From assembly GCF_000383675.1 (NCBI RefSeq), contig NZ_KB911832.1:1-61929 (forward strand): DNA of 61,929 bases. Reading direction: 5' to 3'. A program made the translations under genes and the position numbers. Origin of the DNA: Terracoccus sp. 273MFTsu3.1. GTDB lineage: Bacteria > Actinomycetota > Actinomycetes > Actinomycetales > Dermatophilaceae. The notes beneath the pieces were generated by a model. It was not told the origin of the DNA. It saw only the letters and a program-made list of their open reading frames with translations, and did not search any database. How positions within the stretch are numbered: the first letter of the stretch is position 1; every line of letters begins with the position of its first letter. Of the stretch, positions 16,577 through 23,754 are shown one piece after another.

Positions 16577-17089
16577 ATGGGACTGTTCTCGCGCAAGGGC
16601 AAGGACGACACCGACGAGGCCGTGGTCGCGGAGTCCGCCACGGGCGAGGACCCGGACGACGGGCTCGGCCCCGACTTCACCGGACGGCCGGTCGCCGTGC
16701 CGCTCGGCGACGAGGAGCGTGCCCGGCTGGCCTCGGCGCTCGAGCACGCCGCCGCGGACGGGGTGGACGTCGACGACCTCGCGTCGATCGGCGCCCACTA
16801 CGACGTGGCCTACCGGCGCTGGGCCGACGAGGGCGGTTCGGGGGAGGGGCCTGAGGTCGTCGTCGAGACGTATGCCGTCGCCATCGGCGAGCACCTCGCA
16901 CGCCACAGCGCGCGCGAGTGGGCCGTCGTCACGGACGTCTTCGGCACCGACCTCGGCCTCGTGGCGGCCCGTGCCGACACCGTCGTCGTGCCACACAACC
17001 TCGTCGGAGCCCGGTGGATGCGCGGCGAGACCGGCTGGGTCCCCGGCGTCGTGTCCCACCTCGTCAGCATCCGCCCGCGCTCTCGCTGA
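16577..17089 (+). CDS. DUF3806-like protein
   Basis: 170-aa soluble protein with an acidic N-terminal ~40 residues (GKDDTDEAVVAESATGEDPD). The following domain reads VVVETYAVAIGEHLARH, WAVVTDVFGTDLGLVAAR and VVPHNLVGARW. This helix-strand pattern, with a conserved Trp and an H-x-G-E-type segment, resembles the DUF3806 family, whose function is unknown. Assignment is from remembered pattern and is only moderately secure. It lies just upstream of tryptophan 2,3-dioxygenase but each gene has its own leaderless -10. Confidence 0.75.
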   Translation: MGLFSRKGKDDTDEAVVAESATGEDPDDGLGPDFTGRPVAVPLGDEERARLASALEHAAADGVDVDDLASIGAHYDVAYRRWADEGGSGEGPEVVVETYAVAIGEHLARHSAREWAVVTDVFGTDLGLVAARADTVVVPHNLVGARWMRGETGWVPGVVSHLVSIRPRSR

Positions 17090-17098
17090 GGCGGCCCC

Positions 17099-17104
17099 TA
17101 GGAT
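17099..17104 (+). promoter_or_regulatory. -10 hexamer, leaderless promoter of kynA
   Basis: TAGGAT, 7-nt spacer, ATG 17112, with no Shine-Dalgarno. Confidence 0.6.
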
Positions 17105-17111
17105 CGCCGAC

Positions 17112-17987
17112 ATGGACAGTGCCGCCCAGGGAGGGCCCGACCGACGCAGCAAGCGCGACCTGGAGGAGGGGATCCAGCGCGACTTCACGCGCAAGATGTC
17201 CTATGGCGACTACCTCCGGCTCGACACCCTGCTCAGCGCGCAGCAGCCGCTGAGCGAGCCGCCCCAGCACGACGAGCTGCTCTTCATCATCCAGCACCAG
17301 ACGTCGGAGCTGTGGCTCAAGCTCCTGATCCACGAGCTCCGTTCTGCCAGAAGCCTGCTCAAGGACGACGAGCTGGCGCCGGCGCTCAAGAGGCTCGCCC
17401 GGGTCAAGCACATCCAGCACACGCTGACGGACCAGTGGTCGGTGCTCGCGACCCTGACACCGAGCGAGTACGCCGAGATCCGGCCCTTCCTCGCCGCCAG
17501 CTCGGGCTTCCAGTCGGCGCAGTACCGCGAGGTCGAGTTCCTCCTCGGCAACAAGAACGCCGACATGGTGGCGGTCTTCTCGCACGACGAGGGCGCGCGC
17601 TCGGCGCTCGACGCGCTGCTGCACGAGCCGAGCCTCTACGACGAGTTCCTCGCCTACCTTGCACGACGGGGGTATGCCGTCCCGGCAGGCCTGCTCGACC
17701 GTGACTGGACCCAGCCCTACCGCCATGACGAGGGGCTCGTCGACGTCTTCGCGGCCGTCTACGCCCAGCCGAACGAGCACTGGGGCGTCTACGAGACGTG
17801 CGAAGAGCTGGTCGACCTCGAGGACAACTTCCAGCAGTGGCGCTTCCGGCACCTGCAGGTCGTGCAGCGCACGATCGGGCAGAAGACCGGCACCGGGGGC
17901 TCGACGGGCGTCGACTTCCTCCGGCGCGCTCTCGACCTCACCTTCTTCCCCGAGCTCTACGAGGTGCGCACCCGGATCGGGGGCTGA
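17112..17987 (+). CDS. kynA: Tryptophan 2,3-dioxygenase
   Basis: 291-aa heme dioxygenase that opens the indole ring of L-tryptophan to N-formylkynurenine, the first step of the kynurenine pathway. Signature segments are KMSYGDYLRLDTLL, FIIQHQTSELWLKL (substrate-site Phe/His), FLAASSGFQSAQYRE and WRFRHLQVVQRTIG (proximal heme His). Length and order match the bacterial family. No kynurenine formamidase or kynureninase is visible nearby, so downstream steps are encoded elsewhere or absent. Confidence 0.96.
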   Translation: MDSAAQGGPDRRSKRDLEEGIQRDFTRKMSYGDYLRLDTLLSAQQPLSEPPQHDELLFIIQHQTSELWLKLLIHELRSARSLLKDDELAPALKRLARVKHIQHTLTDQWSVLATLTPSEYAEIRPFLAASSGFQSAQYREVEFLLGNKNADMVAVFSHDEGARSALDALLHEPSLYDEFLAYLARRGYAVPAGLLDRDWTQPYRHDEGLVDVFAAVYAQPNEHWGVYETCEELVDLEDNFQQWRFRHLQVVQRTIGQKTGTGGSTGVDFLRRALDLTFFPELYEVRTRIGG

Positions 17988-18035
17988 CGCACCCGTCCGG
18001 CGGCCCGCGATCGCGGCTGGCGTTGCTGGGGTAGG

Positions 18036-18097
18036 TCCCATGCGCCACGGTGGTGTCACAGCGACATTCGTGGCGCGACCACACCAGACGCATGGGA
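18036..18097 (+). promoter_or_regulatory. Leader inverted repeat covering the permease RBS
   Basis: TCCCATGCG (18036-18044) can pair with CGCATGGGA (18089-18097). Further inner pairing is possible between GGTGGTGT and ACCACACC. The right arm overlaps the Shine-Dalgarno GGGAGG (18094-18099) of the permease at 18104, so folding would hide the ribosome binding site. No ligand is known and the structure does not match a riboswitch I recognise. Confidence 0.5.
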
Positions 18098-18103
18098 GGC
18101 GAC

Positions 18104-19537
18104 ATGGCTCAGGTTGCAGCGGAACAGGGCACGCACGAGGACGGTGAGCTCAAACGGGTCATGGGGCCCGGCTTGCTGCTGCTCTTCATCGTCGGTGACA
18201 TCCTCGGGACGGGCGTCTACGCCCTGACGGGGGACGTCGCCGCGGAGGTGGGAGGAGCAGCGTGGGCGCCGTTCATCGTCGCGTTCGCCATCGCGATGGT
18301 CACGGCGTTCTCGTACCTCGAGCTCGTGACGAAGTACCCGCAGGCTGCGGGTGCCGCGCTCTACACGCACAAGGCGTTCGGGATCCACTTCCTGACCTTC
18401 ATCGTGGCGTTCACGGTCATGTGCTCGGGCATCACGTCGGCCTCGACGGCGTCGCGCGCCTTCGCGTCGAACCTGGCCAAGGGCTTCGGCCTCGATGACG
18501 AGAACACGACGCTGATCATGCTCATAGCCCTGGGGTTCATGGCCGTCGTGGCCCTCGTGAACCTCCGCGGTGTCGGCGAGAGCGTCAAGGCCAACATCGT
18601 CCTGACGCTCGTCGAGCTGTCGGGCCTGCTGCTCGTCATCTTCGTCGGCTTCTTCGCGGTGTTCGCCGGCAAGGGTGACTTCTCGCGGACGATGATCTTC
18701 GAGTCGCCGAGCGACAAGTCGACCTTCTTCGCCGTGACGGCGGCGACGTCGCTGGCGTTCTTCGCGATGGTCGGCTTCGAGGACTCGGTCAACATGGCCG
18801 AGGAGACGAAGGACCCCGTCCGCATCTTCCCGAAGATGATGATCACGGGCATCGGGATCACCGGGGTCATCTACGTCCTCGTCTCACTCTGCGCGGTGGC
18901 GATCGTGCCCGTGGGCGACCTCGCGGCCAGCGACACGCCTCTCGTGACGGTCGTCGAACGGGCGGCTCCGGGTGTCCCGATCAAGGACCTGCTGCCCTTC
19001 ATCTCGATGTTCGCCGTGGCGAACTCGGCCCTCATCAACATGCTCATGGCCTCGAGGCTGCTCTACGGGATGAGCCGACAGGAGGTGCTGCCGCACTTCC
19101 TCGGCAGGGTGCACGCGCACCGCCAGACGCCGTGGGCCGCCATCGTCTTCACGACGCTCCTGGCCTTCGGGCTCATCACCTACGTCTCCGGCGCGAGCGA
19201 GGACGCGGTCTCGGCCCTCGGTGGCACGACATCGCTGCTCCTCCTCGGGGTCTTCACGATCGTCAACATCGTCGTCCTCGTGCTGCGTCGTGACCCGAAG
19301 CCGGGTGACCACTTCGTCACGCCCTCGGTGCTGCCCGTCATCGGGGCGATCTGCTGCTTCTTCCTCGTGCTTCCGTTCTCAGGGAGGCCTTCGGAGCACT
19401 ACACGATCGGCGGTGGGCTGCTCGCGCTCGGCGTCGTGCTCTGGGCTCTGACCTGGATCGCCAACCGCGGACTTCGGGCGAAGAAGACGTACTTCCGCGA
19501 CCCTGACGACCTCGGCGGTGACGGGCCCGTCAACTAG
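18104..19537 (+). CDS. APC-family amino acid permease
   Basis: 477-aa integral membrane transporter with about 12 hydrophobic segments. The first begins GPGLLLLFIVGDILGTGVYA, carrying the unwound Gly-x-Gly substrate motif of the APC superfamily. FAMVGFEDSVNMAEETKDP (TM6 and the following loop) is another hallmark. ATG 18104 is chosen for the GGGAGG Shine-Dalgarno 4 nt upstream, and two ATGs further upstream lack one. A hairpin may occlude the site. It follows tryptophan dioxygenase, so aromatic amino acid uptake is imaginable, but specificity is not evident. Confidence 0.93.
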   Translation: MAQVAAEQGTHEDGELKRVMGPGLLLLFIVGDILGTGVYALTGDVAAEVGGAAWAPFIVAFAIAMVTAFSYLELVTKYPQAAGAALYTHKAFGIHFLTFIVAFTVMCSGITSASTASRAFASNLAKGFGLDDENTTLIMLIALGFMAVVALVNLRGVGESVKANIVLTLVELSGLLLVIFVGFFAVFAGKGDFSRTMIFESPSDKSTFFAVTAATSLAFFAMVGFEDSVNMAEETKDPVRIFPKMMITGIGITGVIYVLVSLCAVAIVPVGDLAASDTPLVTVVERAAPGVPIKDLLPFISMFAVANSALINMLMASRLLYGMSRQEVLPHFLGRVHAHRQTPWAAIVFTTLLAFGLITYVSGASEDAVSALGGTTSLLLLGVFTIVNIVVLVLRRDPKPGDHFVTPSVLPVIGAICCFFLVLPFSGRPSEHYTIGGGLLALGVVLWALTWIANRGLRAKKTYFRDPDDLGGDGPVN

Positions 19538-19543
19538 AACGGC

Positions 19544-20224
19544 TCAACCCGCCCGGTCATCCGTGCCCTCGCGCTCCTCGTCCATATCGACGGGGAGCGC
19601 GAGCCGTCTGCGGACCCTGAGGCTGCGCGGCTCGCACTGGCAGGGGCACTCACTGGTGCACAGCTCCTCGAAGCAGGCGTCCAGGCAGTCGCACTCGACG
19701 TCGGCGACGGGTGGGGCGTCGACGCGGGGCTGCCGTCCTCGCATCAGGCGACGCCGGAGCGCGAGCGCCGGCTCGGTCGGGTGGTCTGCCGGGCGTCCAC
19801 GGCGCGGTGCGGCCTCGGCCAGCTCGTCACGAGCGGCTCGATGCCGGAACCAGCCCCGGGCTTCGGGCCGGTCGTAGCGCGGGAACGCCCAGCGTTCGAA
19901 CGGCACCTCGTCGGGTGGGGCGACGTCGAGGTGGGCCGGGAACCGTCGCCCCTGGTTGTCGCGGACGGTGTCGACCGGCACGGGGAAGACCTCGTTCCCG
20001 TCGCCGTCGACGACGGCGAGACGGAGCCCGGCCATGGTCAGGATCTCCTCGAAGAGCCGAAAGGGCGGCACCGCGACGTTGGTCTCGTAGCGACCGATCG
20101 TGCTCGCGGAGACGCCCACGAGCGCGGCCAGGTCGCGCTGGCTGAGGTCAGCCAGCCGTCGGACCCGCACGACGTAGCGCGCGACCTCGTCTCGTGTGTG
20201 GTCACCCGCGGAACCGTCTTTCAT
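19544..20224 (-). CDS. XRE-family HTH regulator with Cys-rich C-terminal cluster
   Basis: 226 aa. The N-terminal ~60 residues form a lambda-repressor-like helix-turn-helix (VVRVRRLADLSQRDLAALVG, then VSASTIGRYETNVAVPPFRL). The middle has no recognised domain. Near the C-terminus seven cysteines fall in 20 residues (178, 180, 184, 189, 193, 195, 197), flanked by acidic then basic residues. This suggests metal or Fe-S binding, possibly a redox- or metal-responsive regulator (inference). ATG 20224 follows CAGGAT by 7 nt. A palindromic repeat array begins ~100 bp upstream. Confidence 0.85.
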   Translation of the reverse strand: MKDGSAGDHTRDEVARYVVRVRRLADLSQRDLAALVGVSASTIGRYETNVAVPPFRLFEEILTMAGLRLAVVDGDGNEVFPVPVDTVRDNQGRRFPAHLDVAPPDEVPFERWAFPRYDRPEARGWFRHRAARDELAEAAPRRGRPADHPTEPALALRRRLMRGRQPRVDAPPVADVECDCLDACFEELCTSECPCQCEPRSLRVRRRLALPVDMDEEREGTDDRAG

Positions 20225-20321
20225 GGCAGCGATCCTGCGGGTGCGTACCGACACGCCTCAGGTCCGCCCCATCGCCTGTCCACAGGGGGCAACCTCAGGC
20301 GAGGGGGTGTGGACCGACCCA

Positions 20322-20657
20322 TGCGTCACTGCCCCGTCCCGCGGAGCAGTGACGTAGGCGGCGGAGTGGGCTGCCAGGGGGCGGTGTCCGCTCGCTGCGT
20401 CAGTGCTCCGCTGGGTGGGGCAGTGACGTAGGCATTGGGGTGGGCTCCCGAGGGACCGGTGTCCGCTCGCTACGTCAGTGCTCCGGTGGGTGGGGCAGTG
20501 ACCTAGGCGTTGGGGTGGGCTCCCGGGGGTCGCGGTGTCCGCTCGCTACGTCAGTGCTCCGCTGGGTGGGGCAGTGACGTAGGCGTCGGGGTGGGCTCCC
20601 GTGGGCGCGGTGTCCGCTCGCTACGTCAGTGCTCCGGCAGGTGGGGCAGTGACGTGG
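20322..20657. repeat. Array of five ~75-bp tandem repeats, each with a palindrome
   Basis: The gene-free stretch between the XRE gene (starts 20224) and sufE (ends 20678) holds five copies spaced 74-76 bp. Each carries an inverted repeat of the form TACGTCAGTGCTCC / GGGGCAGTGACGTAGG with a 7-8 nt loop. Left arms start at 20322, 20396, 20471, 20547 and 20622. The inter-palindrome segments are also conserved (GGGTGGGCTCCC, GGTGTCCGCTCGC). The first copy has its arms' mismatch reversed (CACTGCCCC ... GGAGCAGTG) and the third has ACCTAGG. No protein-coding reading is convincing. Confidence 0.93.
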
Positions 20658-20677
20658 CGAACGGCGGGTTCAGGTGC

Positions 20678-21133
20678 TCAGTCGGCGGTCTTGGCGCGGA
20701 CCTGGCGCTTGATGCGGCCGAGCATGGCCACCATGCCGCGCATCCGCAGCGGTGACACCGCCTCGGCGAGACCGAAGCGCATCGGAGCGTCGTCGGGGAC
20801 GGCCAGCACCTCGGCGGCCGAGAGGCCGTCGAGCCCCTCGTGCAGGATCCCGGCGAAGCCGCGGGTCGTCGGTGCCTCGGCGGGAGCGTCGAAGAAGAGG
20901 CTGACGGGCCGGTCCTCGAGGGAGGCGCCGTCGGCGACCTCGACGGTGAGGAAGAGCGGCGACTGGCACTCGTCGACCCGCTCGAGCTGGTCGAGGTGAC
21001 CGGCATACCGCTCGGGCAGGCCCGGCAGCTCGTCGCTGAACTCGAGCAGCAGCTGCAGCTTGAGGTCGTTGCTCGCCGAGCGGAAGTCCTCGGCGATCTC
21101 GGCCAGGGAGGTCGGTAGCGGGGTGTCGCTCAC
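20678..21133 (-). CDS. SufE family protein
   Basis: 151-aa sulfur acceptor that accepts persulfide from a cysteine desulfurase for Fe-S cluster or other sulfur transfer. The active cysteine is in VDECQSPLFLTV (about residue 56). The fold-typical LLEFSDELPGLPERY and the C-terminal SPLRMRGMVAMLGRIKRQV are present. The GTG start is 25 nt after the sulfurtransferase stop. Pairing with sseA as a sulfur-transfer operon matches the arrangement in M. tuberculosis (Rv3283-Rv3284). Confidence 0.93.
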   Translation of the reverse strand: MSDTPLPTSLAEIAEDFRSASNDLKLQLLLEFSDELPGLPERYAGHLDQLERVDECQSPLFLTVEVADGASLEDRPVSLFFDAPAEAPTTRGFAGILHEGLDGLSAAEVLAVPDDAPMRFGLAEAVSPLRMRGMVAMLGRIKRQVRAKTAD

Positions 21134-21158
21134 GAGAGGCTCCTGTCTCGCGTCCGGG

Positions 21159-22037
21159 TCACTTCTCGATGGGCACGCGCACGGCGTTGCCCCACTCGGT
21201 CCACGAGCCGTCGTAGTTGCGCACCGCCTCGAAGCCGAGCAGGTGCGTCAGGACGAACCACGTGTGGGACGAGCGCTCGCCGATGCGGCAGTACGCGACG
21301 ACGTCGTCGGACGGGGTCAGGCCCTGCTCCTCGAGGTAGATCGCCTCGAGGTCCTCGCGCGACTTGAACGAGCCGTCCTCGGCGGCGGCGCGCGCCCACG
21401 GAACCGACTTCGCGCCGGGGATGTGTCCGCCGCGCATCGCCCCCTCCTGGGGGTAGTCGGGCATGTGGAGCAGCTCGCCGGAGTACTCGCCGGGGGAGCG
21501 GACGTCGACGAGCGGCTTGCCGAGGTGCGCGAGCACGTCGTCCTTGAAGGCGCGGATAGGCGCGTCGTCACGCTCGGCGACGGGATAGTCCACGGTTGTC
21601 GGGGACGTCACCTCTCGAGTCAGCTCGCGGCCCTCGGCGACCCACTTCGCGCGCCCACCGTCGAGCAGTCGGACGTCCTCGTGGCCGAAGAGGCTGAAGA
21701 CCCAGAGCGCGTAGGCCGCCCACCAGTTGCTCTTGTCGCCGTAGATGACGACGGTCGTGTCGCGGCTGATGCCGCGCTGACCCATCACCTCGGCGAACCG
21801 GGCACCGTCGACGTAGTCGCGCGTCACGGGGTCGTTGAGGTCGACGTGCCAGTCGATCTTGAGCGCTCCGGGGATGTGGCCGGTCTCGTAGAGCAGCACG
21901 TCCTCGTCGGACTCGAGGAGCACGATGCCGTCCGGGCCGCCGATGCCGCCGGCCGAGACCTGCTCCGCGAGCCAGTCGGTCGTGACGAGCCGCTCGGGGT
22001 GGGCGTAGGCGGAGATCTTCGTGTCTTCAGCGCTCAT
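21159..22037 (-). CDS. sseA: Rhodanese-type sulfurtransferase (thiosulfate/3-mercaptopyruvate)
   Basis: 292-aa protein with two rhodanese domains. The N-terminal inactive domain has [10 protein letters not shown] and [19 protein letters not shown]. The C-terminal active domain has [17 protein letters not shown] and the catalytic loop [15 protein letters not shown], with the persulfide Cys in CRIGERS. It transfers sulfane sulfur to cyanide or thiols, and with SufE downstream likely feeds sulfur trafficking. Length equals the family norm. Confidence 0.95.
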   Translation of the reverse strand: MSAEDTKISAYAHPERLVTTDWLAEQVSAGGIGGPDGIVLLESDEDVLLYETGHIPGALKIDWHVDLNDPVTRDYVDGARFAEVMGQRGISRDTTVVIYGDKSNWWAAYALWVFSLFGHEDVRLLDGGRAKWVAEGRELTREVTSPTTVDYPVAERDDAPIRAFKDDVLAHLGKPLVDVRSPGEYSGELLHMPDYPQEGAMRGGHIPGAKSVPWARAAAEDGSFKSREDLEAIYLEEQGLTPSDDVVAYCRIGERSSHTWFVLTHLLGFEAVRNYDGSWTEWGNAVRVPIEK

Positions 22038-22068
22038 GTCCCCATCGTGTCACGCGGGGTCCGGTCGC

Positions 22069-22491
22069 TCACACGTGGTCGAGGCGCCCGAGGTCGTCGC
22101 GGCAGCGGCGCTCGAACTCGCCGAGCTCGGCGATGGCGTCCTGCACGTCACGTAGCCGCTGCTCGAGGTCGGTGCGGCGCTCGTCGATCTGGTCCAGGAC
22201 GTACTCGAGCTGGGTCCGACGACCGCGCGGGGCGTCGAAGAGGTCGATGATCGTGCGGATCTCCTCGAGCGGGAAACCGAGCCGCTTGCCGCGCAGGATG
22301 AGGCCGAGGCGCGTGCGGTCGCGGCGGTGGTAGACGCGCTGCGTGCCACGACGCTCGGGGGAGATCAGCCCGAGGTCCTCGTAGTGGCGCACCGTCCGGT
22401 GGGTGACGTCGAACGCCTCGGCCACCTGGGCGATGGTCCACGTCTCCCCGGTCCGCGAGGACCGGCGCGCGGTCGAGGTGTCACTTGTCAT
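22069..22491 (-). CDS. MerR-family regulator, LiuR-like
   Basis: 140 aa. The N-terminal winged HTH (WTIAQVAEAFDVTHRTVRHY, then EDLGLISPERRGTQRVYHRR) and the C-terminal dimerisation helix (EYVLDQIDERRTDLEQRLRD) have no cysteine metal site. It is divergent from acyl-CoA dehydrogenase/carboxylase genes. With the palindrome in the shared intergenic region this matches LiuR-type regulators of branched-chain amino acid or fatty acid catabolism (family knowledge; target assignment inferred). Confidence 0.9.
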   Translation of the reverse strand: MTSDTSTARRSSRTGETWTIAQVAEAFDVTHRTVRHYEDLGLISPERRGTQRVYHRRDRTRLGLILRGKRLGFPLEEIRTIIDLFDAPRGRRTQLEYVLDQIDERRTDLEQRLRDVQDAIAELGEFERRCRDDLGRLDHV

Positions 22492-22504
22492 GGGGTCGAT
22501 AGTG

Positions 22505-22528
22505 CTTTACGTTTACGTCAACGTCAAG
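22505..22528. promoter_or_regulatory. LiuR/MerR-type operator palindrome
   Basis: A 24-bp imperfect palindrome made of CTTTACGTTTAC and GTCAACGTCAAG, with 20 of 24 positions symmetric, in the divergent promoter region. ACGT-stepped palindromes of this type are what I recall for LiuR-regulated genes. Confidence 0.75.
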
Positions 22529-22575
22529 CATGCGTCACGAGCGCGTGATGGCCGCCACCCTTCAGGAGAACAGCG

Positions 22576-23754
22576 ATGTTCGAGCTCAGCCAGGACCACG
22601 AGGACTTCCGGATGGTCGTCCGCGACTTCGCCGAGAAGGAGGTCGCGCCTCACATCGCCAAGTGGGACGCTGCCGCGCACTTCCCGACCGACCTCGTGCC
22701 GAAGATGGGTGACCTCGGGCTGTTCGGCCTCGTCGTGCCGGAGGAGTACGGCGGCGCGGGGGAGTCCGGTGACTTCACGAGCCTCTGCGTCGCCATCGAG
22801 GAGCTCGGTCGTGTCGACCAGTCGATCGGCATCACGCTGTCGGCGGGCGTGGGGCTCGGCATCAACCCGATCCTCACCTACGGCACCGAGGAGCAGAAGC
22901 AGCGCTTCCTGCCCGACCTCGTTGCCGGCCGTGCCCTCGCCGGCTTCGGCCTCACCGAGCCCGAGGCCGGCTCCGACGCCGGTGCGACCCGTACGCGAGC
23001 CGTCCGCGACGGTGACGAGTGGGTCGTCAACGGCGCCAAGGCCTTCATCACGAACTCCGGCACCGACATCACGTCCGTCGTCACGGTGACCGCGCGCACC
23101 GGCACGAACGAGGACGGGTCTCCGCAGATCTCGGCGATCATGGTGCCCAGCGGCACTCGGGGCTTCGTCGTCGAGCCGGCGTACCACAAGCTCGGGTGGC
23201 GCGTCTCCGACACCCACGGCCTCACCTTCGAGAACTGCCACGTCCCCGCCGACCACCTCCTCGGCGAGGAGGGGGAGGGCTTCAAGCAGTTCCTCAACAC
23301 CCTCGACGACGGCCGCATCGCTATCTCGGCACTCGCCGTCGGCTGCGCACAGGCCTGTCTCGAGCTCGCCACCGACTACGCGAAGACCCGTGTCGCGTTC
23401 GGTCGCCCGATCGGTGTCAACCAGGGCGTCTCGTTCCAGCTCGCCGATCTCGCGGTCATGGTCGAGGGCGCCCGGCTGCTCACCTACAAGGCGGCCTGGC
23501 TCAAGGACGAGCTCCACGCCGGCAAGCGCTCCGTCAAGGAGGTCAAGCAGGCCGCCGCCATCGCCAAGCTCTACTCGACCGAGGCCGCTGTCACGGCCAC
23601 CCGGATCGCGACCCAGGTCTTCGGCGGCAACGGCTTCATGGAGGAGTACCCCGTGGCCCGCTTCTACCGCGACGCCAAGATCCTCGAGATCGGCGAGGGC
23701 ACGTCCGAGGTCCAGCGCATGCTCATCGCCCGGGGGATGGGGCTGCCGGCATGA
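22576..23754 (+). CDS. Acyl-CoA dehydrogenase
   Basis: 392-aa FAD-dependent dehydrogenase that introduces a trans-2,3 double bond into acyl-CoA. Visible motifs are ALAGFGLTEPEAGSDAGA (signature 1), VVNGAKAFITNSGTDI and the C-terminal AAVTATRIATQVFGGNGFME segment with the catalytic-base region, ending ILEIGEGTSEVQRMLIARGM. AGGAGA 11 nt upstream supports the ATG. It shares a 4-bp ATGA overlap with the carboxylase beta gene. With the LiuR-like regulator this suggests short- or branched-chain acyl-CoA oxidation, for example isovaleryl-CoA. Confidence 0.95.
   Translation: MFELSQDHEDFRMVVRDFAEKEVAPHIAKWDAAAHFPTDLVPKMGDLGLFGLVVPEEYGGAGESGDFTSLCVAIEELGRVDQSIGITLSAGVGLGINPILTYGTEEQKQRFLPDLVAGRALAGFGLTEPEAGSDAGATRTRAVRDGDEWVVNGAKAFITNSGTDITSVVTVTARTGTNEDGSPQISAIMVPSGTRGFVVEPAYHKLGWRVSDTHGLTFENCHVPADHLLGEEGEGFKQFLNTLDDGRIAISALAVGCAQACLELATDYAKTRVAFGRPIGVNQGVSFQLADLAVMVEGARLLTYKAAWLKDELHAGKRSVKEVKQAAAIAKLYSTEAAVTATRIATQVFGGNGFMEEYPVARFYRDAKILEIGEGTSEVQRMLIARGMGLPA

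Noticed and set aside
20322-20657. CRISPR array
   Set aside because: Palindromes recur at 74-76 bp, but the segments between them are nearly identical rather than unique spacers, and no cas genes are nearby.
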